A DNA stretch of 64,000 bases from Mesotaenium endlicherianum (lineage: Eukaryota; Streptophyta; Zygnematophyceae; Zygnematales; Mesotaeniaceae): the NCBI GenBank assembly GCA_009602735.1, contig WELA01013853.1:462937-526936 (forward strand). The letters run 5' to 3'. A model generated the notes under the pieces. That model had not been told where the DNA came from. It ran no database searches and saw only the letters and a program-made list of their open reading frames with translations. A program made the translations under genes and the position numbers. Positions 1-10,393 of the stretch are shown here, one piece after another; position 1 is the first letter of the stretch, and every line of letters starts with the position of its first letter.

Positions 1-335
1 AGCCGGTCACGAATTTGACCTAGGGGTACATTGAGTTGTACAGCAGGAGGTGGGTTCAGAACATTGGCCCTTGATGGCATAAGTTCTTCAACAGTGCGCT
101 CGTCAGTTGGCTGTCCTTCCCTCCTTTCTGTATCTTCAGCGGCCTTTGCTAATTGTTCAGCTTCTAATCTGGCTCTCTCCTCCTCAGCTTGCTGTCTTGC
201 GACTGCGGCAATAGCAGCTGCCTCATCTGCAGCCTCTCTAGCTGCAGTATCTGCCATTGCTTCAGAATAGGTACGGGTTCCCGCTACATGGCTTTCCGCC
301 TGATATTCTACATTCTCGTTATCCTGGTTCTCCAT
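1..335 (-). CDS. Family C gypsy gag, N-terminal fragment (runs off window)
   Basis: This is the start of a retrotransposon Gag (capsid precursor) read on the minus strand from an ATG at 335 and cut by the window edge. It is very similar to the start of the complete gag at 54597-56027: both begin with MENxxNEN-type residues followed by [12 protein letters not shown] and an Ala/Glu-rich segment with AREAADE, which probably forms a helix or coiled coil. No stop is seen in the visible part. It sits just downstream of its own LTR (409-1122), so the rest of this element should lie outside the window to the left. Confidence is high for the family and nil for whether the remainder is intact. Confidence 0.8.
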   Translation of the reverse strand, partial: MENQDNENVEYQAESHVAGTRTYSEAMADTAAREAADEAAAIAAVARQQAEEERARLEAEQLAKAAEDTERREGQPTDERTVEELMPSRANVLNPPPAVQLNVPLGQIRDR

Positions 336-395
336 GTCTCAGGAGTTGCTAGTTTAAGACCTTGTCCTTACCATACAAAAAGGACTGTGATAACC

Positions 396-407
396 GCTTC
401 GATACCA
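396..407 (-). other. Primer-binding site of family C element (variant)
   Basis: The minus strand reads TGGTATCGAAGC directly inside the LTR end. This is one base different from the TGGTATCGGAGC at 56070-56081. TGGTATC(A/G)GAGC is the usual complement of the 3' end of plant initiator-methionine tRNA, used to prime reverse transcription. Confidence 0.7.
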
Positions 408-408
408 C

Positions 409-1122
409 TGAAATGAATCGACTTACCAAATAGGCGATTAACAATCAATAAAGATCTTTATATCAGCAAGTAATCTTTATGGTATTTTTCGATAATTGAT
501 TTAACAGCAAAGGACAACACACTAGCAGTAAATAATACTCGTAAGTCAAATGCAAGTAAACCATCAATGATGCAATCAGTAAACTCATACATAAGCAAGG
601 TTAGAAGACAGTGCGTATCAATGGCTTCCCGCCTTGGATTCAGATCTATCTCAGTAAGCTGTACAGAGAGTTGGCCTCGTTTCCGAATGCCGAACTCAAG
701 AGCAATGCCTAGCATATGTACATGGAATGAGTTTACTGTTCAACGGCCAGTGCGATGGCACCGCCTACCCGGGAGTTAACCACGTTGGTAGGACCTCGGT
801 TAACCAAATCCACCGCCATCTCCTATCGTCCCGAATCGCCATCCACCGCGGGGATGTCATCTGGCCATTCATCTAGCAAACCACACTTAGATGCATATCA
901 AGGCAGTTTGCTGCTACCGAGTACGGAAGTCAGCTGGCTGTTAAAGAATGGGTCAGCAAGCTAACTTAAGTTGGCTTCAGCCTGCTGCTTTCGACTAAGT
1001 CCTTAAATTCATATTTATATGAAGTCGAGCAGACTCAATACTACATAAAGTTCAATAGGCGGAACTTAATTAACTAATAATTTAAATGAATATTATATCT
1101 ACTAATATACTGATTCATTACA
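409..1122 (-). repeat. Family C gypsy LTR (5' LTR of a minus-strand element)
   Basis: A 714-bp repeat starts TGAAATGAATCGACTTACC and ends ATTCATTACA, giving TG...CA ends. It is closely matched by 45739-46457 and 56083-56798, and by partial copies at 31851-32420 and 38696-39320. The gag start and primer-binding site lie on its left side, so it is the 5' LTR of a minus-strand element. To the right it abuts the integrase fragment of family A, so the element probably inserted into or beside that fragment. Confidence 0.88.
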
Positions 1123-1164
1123 AAGATCCTAGTCTCGAATAGATATTCTACTTTATTAAGTACT

Positions 1165-2450
1165 TTATCTATCTGTTTCATTACACTCATAGCAGTCACT
1201 ACAAAAGTAGGCTCTAGCGGGGACGCGCTCCAGTGGGAGGTCGAGGCAGCCGATGTGGAAGCCAAGGTTGCAGCTCTCGCAGAGCAGCATCTTGGCCTCC
1301 TTGCCAGGGCTGTGGAAGATCTGGCACGCACAGTCCTTGGGCGGCCGTACGTGGCTGGGACGAACCTGCACATCAAGGTAAGGAAGGTGGCATGGACCAC
1401 AGTTCTTCGTGTGGTCCTTGTGAAGACGGCCATCTGTGCCTTCCAGCTCCAGTACTCCTGACGCCAAGGCACGCTTGACGTGGAGGATGAGTGGCGAGCT
1501 GCTGGTGTCGAGGGTGTTCTTTGTCCGACGTTGCAGGTACACGAAGTCACTTGCGGAAATTTGCAACACCCGAGGACAATAGGCTCCTCCACGAGTCGTG
1601 GCATACCTGAGCGTGTCGCGATGCTGGGCGATACTGAGGTTGTCCATGGCCATGGGCATCAAGCGTTGGAACAGCTGTGCACGCTGCTTGATAAGAGCAC
1701 TACATGTTTCAGGACTGTTCAAGTCTAGGACACTCTCAACCACGGTCTTGACTGCGACTGGCAGGATCAGGTGGCGTCCATAGAGGAGAAAGTAGGGAGA
1801 CTGCGAGGCCAAGGGTGCCTGTCGACTGAACCTGTATCCAATAGCTAGCCACGGGAGTGCGTTGTCCCAGTGGGTGCTGTTGCGTGTCAGGCAGTACTTG
1901 CGCAGCCCCAGCTTGACGGTCTTTACCATGCGCTCTGCAAGGCCGTCACCTTGGGGGTGATCGCGGGAGGTGGTGCGGTGGTCAATCATGGAGCGTTCTA
2001 GCAGCTTATGAAAGCTGCCTTGGAACTCCTTGCCCTGGTCGGTCAGCACCTCAGCGCAGCCGCCAAAACGACTAAGGATCTGATCAAAGGAACGCCTTAG
2101 CGATCCCCTCACTGGCCTTGCTGGGCAAGGGCACAAGCTGAATCCACTTGGACAAGTGCTCAATCATCACCAAGATATAGAGGTTGCCTCGGCAAAACTT
2201 GGGTAACTCCCCAGCCAAGTCCAATGACCACCTGTAGAACAGCCCCTGAATGGGCAGGGGGTTGAAAGCAACAGTGCGCGCTGTGAAGCTCGAGCGCACA
2301 AGGTCGCAGAGAGTGCAGAAGCTGACGACATCGGCCACGACCTTAGCCATGCCGTGCCACTAGTACTCGGCCTGCAGTAGGTTGGGAGTGCGCTAGACAC
2401 CGAATTGTCCAAAGGCCTCATGCACGGTGCGCACCAGCTGGTTGCATGTG
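1165..2450 (-). pseudogene. Family A gypsy integrase with C-terminal PHD finger, fragment
   Basis: This minus-strand remnant holds the zinc-binding end of an integrase (NCTLCD-like FCTLCD), the catalytic core (DLAGELP with first Asp, VLTDQGKEF with second Asp, GDGLAERMVK with Glu) and then a C-terminal PHD finger ending at a real stop at 1165. The PHD residues read CQIF...LLCESCNLGFHIGC...YFCSDC. The second zinc cysteine is Phe here, but the last two cysteines, lost in the copy at 12379-13620, are present. The frame shifts near 2090-2160. The fragment has lost all RT, methyltransferase and gag sequence and is cut at both sides. It is useful as an internal comparison for the longer element: it keeps TGG (Trp) where that copy has TGA. 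Confidence 0.8.
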
Positions 2451-2799
2451 TCACAGTTCTTACTTTACGAGAATCTTTTTTAAGCTTTTCAGAAATGAGT
2501 TGTGCAAAACTGGACGAAAAATGCAATGACAAAAGAGGTGCTCTCAAAGTTGCACTGAGATTGGCTGTACAAGTATTTATACTTGCCAACGCGAGCCATC
2601 TGAGTGCACTTGGCACTGCTGCGACACCTATGTTCAAGTGGTTGTGACGGGACCACCGTTTCAGTTGTAGGTGACGACCAAATGGTCTACCTCTTCACAT
2701 GACGTGTAAAAGGAGACAAACCTTTTCATGGGAGGTTTTATTGTGACTCCTGGTGTACACCATGGAGTCTCATGACATCACGTAGGTATCATCGTGCCT

Positions 2800-2935
2800 G
2801 TTGGTAATATAATATATATATATTAACATACATTATATACCGCGCTATGTATGTATGTATTATATTCGATATCACAACGTACATAGCCTTCACAATTATA
2901 TATGTATACGTATATACATTCCAATACATGCACAA
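2800..2935. repeat. AT-rich low-complexity tract
   Basis: Runs of TATATA, GTATGTATGTAT and similar simple sequence lie between the integrase fragment and the family A element. No gene is visible in 2640-2970. Confidence 0.6.
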
Positions 2936-2970
2936 ACAATATCTATACCCAAAATGCGAAGTATAGCCCG

Positions 2971-3980
2971 TGTCATGATTTATTGAGTCGAGGTTGACGT
3001 ACAAAACCGAGCTCCACTTATGTGAACCATCAACCTAGGAAGACCAACTTTGCATTGACCTTACGCATCTGTACGTTGACCTTTTTTAGATTTCCAAGTC
3101 ACCAAAGTGTAGCGCGTCAATGCATCTTCCGAATGGCACCGGTTTCGCGTCATTTGGTTAAGTATTGAGGGAGATATGTGCGATCTAGTCCGCGTCACCT
3201 ACCGGCCCCTAGCGGAACTTTCCCAAGGGCCAACTTGTGACTCAATGTCCCCAAAGGTGACATTGTTGGCTCTTTGTGATCCCAAAAACCCCTAGCTTTG
3301 TACGCACAAATCCGTGAGCCCCTTAGACTACATAAGTCTTGCATTTCCATAGTATAAGTGCATCATCGAGGCTATAACCTGGTGACTGCATCACCTACTT
3401 CTAGAGAAAGCTTCCTCAAGTTCCAGATTCACTTTTGAGGCGCTATCTAGGTAGAATCACCCAAGGTAAGCTCCACCAATGAGAGACACATAGCATATTC
3501 TACGTGCTTTGCTTTGATTGGTTTGAGTTATGCTTAGCCTATAGGAGCGTTAGTACATGCCGTGTACACATTAGTGGACATAAGAGAGCCTCCTAGAGTG
3601 ATTAGATGCATTGGATCCGCCGCATACCACGTCGGATTTCCAGGAGTATAAGTACTAGAGATGTCCCTAGAGAGACATCTTTTAGAGGTCCCATTATGCC
3701 AGGTGGAAGTAACATAGATTATCAGTAAAGCTTACACTTTTATCTCTTGTGTTTTCAGGGCCACTTAGTTACTCTCTTATGAAGAGCAAGCCCTCCTGGC
3801 TTCCAGTCACTTGAAGAACTTCAGAAGTGGTGAGCAAAGTCACAGCTTAAACCCTTGCAGAGGACTACTCTTGAAGACCATGATGTGCTTCCAGTGATCT
3901 TTTGGGCCATACTTCATTAGTTGTATTCCTATTAGTGACAATTCTAAGGTGCTCACATTGGAGAGTACACACACCTTACT
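2971..3980 (+). repeat. Left terminal repeat of family A (segment 'B' only)
   Basis: It begins TGTCATGATTTATTGAG and matches 13820-14826 and 36093-37118 along its length. The match stops at CACACACCTTA near 3980. In the other two copies the sequence continues for about 135 bp (segment 'A', ending CGCACGACA), but here it passes straight into a short leader and the gag ATG at 4027. A TATAAG-like motif near 3353 (TAGTATAAGTGC) is a possible core promoter and is shared by the copies. Confidence 0.75.
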
Positions 3981-4026
3981 TCTAAAAGTTCTCTCTTTGC
4001 CTGCAAGCAATTAGAAACTTCAGCGT

Positions 4027-7000
4027 ATGCCTACCCGTAGTGGGCGTTCTTATGATCCATACTACAAAGGGGTTAGTGAAGAAGACTCAGACTTGGATCT
4101 CAGCACTATCACTGAAACCTCTTCAGAGGAGCAACCTGCGCTCCAGCCCACGGCAGTTGCATCTGAGCCACCGTCCCAGTGGGCTCACTACGATTCCTGG
4201 TATCCTATGGCAGGTGACGAAGAGGTCAAGACTGACGAGTCCGCCTATTGCTTCAGCGGCAGGCCAGGCATCTATGATCTGGAAGATACCATCTCGGAGT
4301 TTCAGGGTGACTTTGCGGCAGCAAGGCTTAAGACGCCCACGCTAACAAAGCGCGACGTCGTTGACACGCTTATGCGCTACCTCTCTCATGAGGCCCGCGA
4401 CACCTTCCGCGAGAAGGAAGCCGAGCTCCGGACACGCATTGAGCTTGTAGGTGACCCACCAATGGCGACCCTGCTAGCCGACCTAGTGCAAGCCTTCTGG
4501 AACATCCTGAAGACAGAGTTCCAGGCTGCAACTGAAGAAAAAGTGTATGAGCTGCACCAGTTCTGTCGACGCAAGAACGAGACGATCCGCATGATGTACC
4601 GCCGCTTGGTGCACCTACGCCGCAATGTCGGCACTGTCACCGACCAAGAGGCCGCGGAGATCTTCTTGCGTGCCGTTGAGCTGCGTCTGAAGGAGAGGGC
4701 TGTCGTCCCCCTCATTGACCGCCACGATTTAGAGTATTCGTTGGAGCAGGCCTACCTCTCCGTTGAGAAGCAGAGCCTGGCCGCCGCACGGAGCAACATT
4801 AGCGACCGTGTGGGCCTCGCATCTACGGGCGCGCCATGAGGCCTCGGTGCTACCATCTTCCACGAGCGCACGACGCTTGCCTGCCAGCCCCAGCAGCACC
4901 AGCAGCCTCAGTGCTCTCAGCTGCCCCAGCAGACGCAGCAGCGCGGAGCTACGCGTGGCCGCATTTCCATGGCCGCCACAACGAGTGACCCTCGCTGGTC
5001 TTGCGGAAAGATGGGCCACTCACGCTAGAACTGCACGCTTGCGCAGAATGGCAAGCCCGGCGATACCTACTGTGGCAAGGTCGGCCACCTGCGGATTGTT
5101 TGTCTACAGAAGAAGCGCGACGTTAAGAACGGGCGCACTCATGACGGTCCTTCGCATACAGCAGGACAGCGAGGGAGGCGCAACCCTTGCTCGGGTGGAC
5201 GCCTTACGATGACGGCAGCTACGGCCATGACGGACGCCGCGCTGACTCTCGGAGCCGACTACTGCAGCTTCAACGATGTCAGTGACGCCCTCGTGGAGGC
5301 CAACGCAAAGATCGCAAGACTCCGTGGCCTCTTCGACGCCGACAGCTACAACGCGCGGGGAGCACTCTTTGCACACGCTCCACCGTCCTGCGCCACAGCT
5401 CTGACAGCTGGCACCCGCACAGCCCTTGCGCACACGCCTGGCTCCAACCCTTGACAAAATCAGACGCCGACACTCGGCTCCGCGGCAGCCCCGCTGCCTC
5501 GCGCACGTCCGCGCGACGACGTAGCGTCCGCGACCGGAGCTGCTTGCGCCCGCTTAGACGGCCCTGCCAGCCATGCGCACACCACGCTGACACCTATCAG
5601 CAGCGACAGCACACGCTCTAACAAGCTGCCAGACGACAGGCTACAGGCCTGCGCGGCCGCGCCATCCCTTGGCATAGGCACGCCCGCAGACGGGACCACA
5701 CGCACGCCAGCCTAGGCTCCGACAGAGCCCCTGGCCTGCCCTACCCTGCTGTCGCCAGCAGGCTCGACCTCGGCCCGCGCAGCGACAGCTAGCACGCGGG
5801 CACGAGCTCACCGAACGGCGCGCACAATTTCCGCTAGCACAGTTGCCGCGTCCCTTGCCGTACGTACGGCACGGCCGTGCGCAAATCTGCACACAGGCCG
5901 GAACAGCCGCCCCCTGCTGGCTGCTGCAGACAGCAGGACCCAGCAGAGGCCGCCACTTGTCGCCGGCACGACAGGTGGGGCCGCTCCTGCCGACAGCAGC
6001 TTGCCCGCGCGCGCACTCACACGTACGCGCACATGGCACATCGCATTGCCAGGCCCGCTGCGCAGCTGGCGACGCCACAACAGCTCCGCAGCAGCAGCCG
6101 CAGCTGCGCACGGTAGCTGCGCACAGGTGCTGCCACGTGGCGCACGCACGCAGCCCGGCACGATCAGCGCAGAGACAGCGGCTGCGACCGCCATCTCCAG
6201 GCAGGGGGGGGCAACCCTGACTGCGCTGTGCGGTCGGATTCCCGGACAGGGCGCCAACGACGCGCCTGCAGCTGCGTGCAGCCAGGGTTTCACCCCTGGC
6301 GCACACGTGCCACCACTTCGCACGCGCTCACAGCCTGGGCCAGCCAACGCAGATTTGGTTGCCGCAATTGCCATCCTCAGTCAAGGGGGGGCTACCCCAA
6401 CGGTGCTGTCCGGCCAGATCACTGTGCGGGGTCCCGATGGCGCCAACGCGGCTGCGCACAGCCAGGGCTTAAACCCTGGTTGCACCCAAAATCCCGGCGA
6501 CAGCGCATTTCGCGTTGCGGGGGTTCCAGCGATCAAACGCACCAGGGGAAGGGCGCCACGAGCTTTGCACGGGAGAGCCGAGACTGACGCCGACGTCGGT
6601 CTGACGACGCGACCCCTCGGCTCCAGGAGCCATCAGGAGGCGCCACGTGGCAGCCTCTTGACAGTCGCGTGCTCGCCAGCAGCTGCAGCCGTTCCTGCAG
6701 CTGCGCACTCGACGGCCGCTGCGCTTTCGGCTGCTACGCATGAGCGTAGGATGATCAGCACTTCTAACGCCACGTTTTTGGATAATTTGCAGGGGATTGT
6801 GCTCGTCAACACCCAAGCGCCGCAGCGCATCATGTCCGACACGGGCGCGCAGCCGGTCCTCATCAGCCTGCGCTACTTCCGTCGGCTGGGGCTCTCGTCC
6901 GCCGACTTGGAGGACTTGCCGACGCGCATTAACACCGCGACCGGCACCTCCAAGTCCGTCACAGGTTGCACAAGGCTGAAATTGCGGTTCACTCTCCGCC

Positions 7001-7110
7001 CGGGCACTGCAGACGAGACAACCATCCATTGGCACGCGCTCGTCACTCCTTCAGAGTCCTTTGACGTACTACTGGGGCAGGACGTGCTCTTTCCCATCGG
7101 CACCGCGGGA
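4027..7110 (+). pseudogene. Family A gag-protease polyprotein, interrupted
   Basis: One reading frame runs from the ATG at 4027 into the protease and is broken by stops at 4837 (TGA), 5026 (TAG), 5452 (TGA) and 5713 (TAG). Residues about 80-250 hold a retrotransposon Gag core (segments EAELRTRIELVG and YRRLVHLRRNVGT). Two zinc knuckles follow near 5005-5105: a CGKMGHSR-stop-NC unit and YCGKVGHLRIVC. A long Ala/Pro/Arg-rich, low-complexity spacer fills 5450-6700. The aspartic protease lies near 6770-7100 with the active-site motif SDTGAQPVLIS and the later FDVLLGQDVLFPIG. The frame changes near 7110. The ATG was chosen because it opens the long frame about 45 bases after the terminal repeat. 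The paralogous fragment at 32520-35716 supports the same gag-protease order. Confidence 0.8.
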
Positions 7111-10100
7111 TCGGCATCGCAACTGGGCGGAGCGGGTCTTCTATCGACCTGACTAGCAGTCAAGAGGGACGCGCACGAGGTCCTTGCCCCTTGACATCGT
7201 CGATTGCCGCCCAGCGGTGTCCGCTCTCTACGGCTTCATGGGGCTGGGCGACGGCCGGCTAGTGGTCTAGACCAATAAGGGAGGGCCCGAGGACAAGGAG
7301 ATCTTTGTGGGAGAAGACCTACTTGAGCCGCAGGATGAGGAGCCGGACCTGCCTAGCGCAGAGCTCGTCCTTGCGCCACAGGAGCAAGCAGGTGTCTTGG
7401 CAGCCCAGGCCAGAGAGCAAACACGCATCTGCGCAGCGCACCGCGCCAAAATGCGGCAAATGGCGAAGGATGCCATTGAGGCTCTCGCGTTGCTCGTACC
7501 ATTGTCGCTGCCGCAGTTTTTGCTCGTGACTCAGCGGCCGCCGCCCCCACCGCTGCCACGGCCTCGGCGTCCCATAGTGGGCCTTTAGCAAAGACAGACA
7601 TCCGAGTACGCCACAACGTACCCGTTGGCGTGGCCATCCAGTATAGTATGGACTCTCAGCCGCCAGCCCGACGCGCATCGCACCAGACTGGCTACTCCTG
7701 GCCTTGTATCACGACATCAGAGGAGGAGGCCATGCGCAAGCCGCCTATCCTGACGAGTCCAATGACCTACCCCTTGGCAACAACAAGGAGGAGGAGGAGC
7801 AGTAGGAGCAGCTTCTCGAGGAGTCTGCGGAGGAGTACCTCGCGCAGCCATCGGAGGAGCCTCGGCCACCTATGCCCACGACGCACGTTCAGCGCAAGCC
7901 TGCAGGCCCGCCCAGCTTCAGCAACGTGCCGCAGGAGGCCGCGGCCCGGTCCAGCTGGGCTTGTGCCGCCGCAGCTGGACCCAGCCGTCCCGTGTCCCAT
8001 GACTGCTCCACGAGCAACGAGTGCCGCACTTGTTCGCCTCCGCCCGCGCGGCAGCTGCTTCTTCCAGCACTACCTTGCCTCCCGTGCATCAGCTGCAGCC
8101 TCGGAGCAGCATCCGCGATTTGTCACACGTAGGCCCGGCTACCTGCGTCCATCCGCCCCTGTGATACGCACACCGCACCAGGCCGACCATTGCGCCCGCT
8201 TGGGAGAACACTCCTCTCCGCGAGACAAGGCGCTTACGGTCGCTCACGCCCGTACGTGAGACGCGGGAGGTCACTCCTCTTTGCGAGCCGCGTGCCCGCT
8301 CCATCACCCCGCCGTACGATGACAGGGAGCGCACGCCCCTGCACGATGACACTCGCGAGCGAGGAGGCACGCCACCTTTTTGCTCACTCCCTGACTGCGA
8401 CGACACACATTCCTCCTCAAAGGCGCATTACGCCCTGTACCTCAACCCTGCGGCTCGCCGCGCCGGCGTCCCACGCAGCCACCTTGCAGGCGACGGCCCC
8501 TCAGGATTGCCTCCTCAGTAGGTGGCATGCACAGGTGGCAGGCCGCTCCCTCGCCACCTGTTCACAGCAGCCACAGAAGCAGAGCTCATGCCGCATCTCC
8601 GGCATCCTCGCATCAAGCTCGCTCCACGAGGGCCGTCTCGCCCGCGAGTCCAGCTGGCCCCGCGCCAGCTCGTCCGGCCACGGCAGGTGGTTGGCAGCCC
8701 CAAGCAATCTGTCTGCACAGTCCCCGCTGAGGCCATGCGTGAGCGTCAGCGCGCCTACTTTGATCCGCATCCTTATCTGCCCCAGCGGCCCGATCTGGAC
8801 CAGTTGGCTCATGCACCCTCGCACCAGGACAATCTCGCTCAGCGTGGCCAATGGCAGCAGCTGTGCGTTCGCATGGCCTGGCGTCAGGCCCGCGTTGTGC
8901 CGCCGGAGGCCTTGCAGGATGCCCACATGAGGTGGCGTTCCTATCAGGCCTACGCTCGGGAGGGGCGTCCCCTGCCCATTGCAGACCGCATTCCAAGTCT
9001 CACACGCGACTACGCCGAGCGCGCCATGGCTGCGCTCCGCATGGCGCCACATCAGCACAGTGCCGAACGCACCTATCCGCCTCCCCCGCAGCCTGGCGAT
9101 CCTGCCATGGGGTGCCGCCCGCTGCCGACACCCATCTGTGCCAACCCGCTCAACGAGCGGCCCGACGGCATTGTGCTCGTTGAGCTCTTTGCTGGGATCG
9201 CCACAAGGTTGCTAGCAACCTTGGAAGCCGGCATTCCCGTACGCCGCTACGTCTACGTGGACCCCGATCCCGAGGCTCAGCAGGTGGCCCGTCGGCAAAT
9301 GGCTCTGTGCCACAAGCGGTTCCCATACCTCCTTCCCATGCACGCCTTCCGCCGCGCACAGACGGACTGGCCCATGGAGATCCGCGACATCACCGTCGAG
9401 CATGTCACTCGCCTGGGGCCCATCGATCTCATCATCGCAAGTTGGGAGTGCCAAGGATTTTCCAGAGCTGGGCGTGGCAGAGCACTCAGTAACCCTCGCA
9501 CGGCCCTCTTCTGGCACCTCCTCCGCGTCCTCAACATGGTGGAGGACCGTCAGCCGCCGCACACTCTTGCATGGGTCTTGAAGAACGTGGCCGTACGCCA
9601 CAACCACAGGCCCGACGTCAGTGCCGACTTTGCCCTCTGCAGCAGCTACGTCGGTCGCAAGGCCGTCATCGATGCTGCTCAGATTGGCTTGTTTGCGCAT
9701 TGCAACCGCGCCTACTTCACCAACCTAGCGATGCCAGGCACGCTTGAGGCCTTAGCCGCCGCCCATCCGCGCCACACGCGCAACGTTGACTCCATCCTCG
9801 ATGCCCCTCAACTGGCGCAGCGGGTGACGGTGCTGCCACATCCCTAGCAGGCGCAGTGCGAGGTCCTTCACGACGTTACTTGAGCGCTCCCCACCTTTGT
9901 CAGCCGCTACCACAGCGATGCCTTTGTGGGCGCTCAGCGCGGGATGGTCACTGACCAAAAGACTGGCATGTTCGACAGGCCCCGCCCGACGGAGATGGAA
10001 CGCGCCATGGGCTTCCCGCCATACCTCACGGACCTGGACGGTCTCACAGAGTTAAATCGCATTCGCCTCCTGGGCCAGGCGATTGACGCCCACGTGCTCA

Positions 10101-10393
10101 CCTGGATCATGCTTCAGACACAGGCCTTGGCACCTCTTTACGCGAAAGCACGCCACCCAGAGCTGCCTTGGCCTGCTGACGCCATGGACAAGGACTCCCC
10201 TGACAATGACGGCCAGGCTTCGCCCGGCACTGCGTGGCATTCTCAGCACGAGGGGCCTGCCTCGCAGGCTCGCGCACGCCATTGGTCCCCGCCGCCGGCC
10301 TGTGACAATTCTAGTTTGCTGGTGGGGGGACGCAGGAGAGAGGAGGCCTCACAGCGACCCAGGGCGGTTCCGGTTGCCATTTCTTTTTCCTAG
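7110..10393 (+). pseudogene. DNMT3-like C5-cytosine DNA methyltransferase unit of the family A element
   Basis: This unit is in a different frame from protease. A low-complexity linker with stops occupies 7110-8520; 8522-9844 is open, then TAG (9845) and TGA (9881) interrupt before the frame continues to 10393. Motifs in order: motif I VELFAGIATRL (about 9180); a PIDLIIASWECQGFSRAG block containing motif IV, with the catalytic Cys codon at 9449-9451 but Glu instead of the usual Pro before it; motif VI region VLKNV, where the usual ENV glutamate is Lys (codon 9581-9583); a VIDAAQI...FAHCNRAYFTNL block resembling DNMT3 motif VIII; and RPTEMERAMGFP followed by RLLGQAIDAHVL (motifs IX-X, near 9990-10110). 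This unpermuted order argues for DNMT3 rather than plant DRM. The expected reaction is S-adenosylmethionine-dependent methylation of cytosine C5. Pro-to-Glu and Glu-to-Lys changes plus two stops suggest that this copy is inactive. Confidence 0.85.

Noticed and set aside
5641-6374. Long Cys/Arg-rich minus-strand frames opposite the gag-protease spacer
   Set aside because: They are mirror images of GC-rich low-complexity sequence in the sense frame, with no domain.
8522-10393. Plant DRM-type methyltransferase
   Set aside because: DRM has its motifs rearranged (IX-X before I). Here motif I comes first and IX-X last, as in DNMT3.
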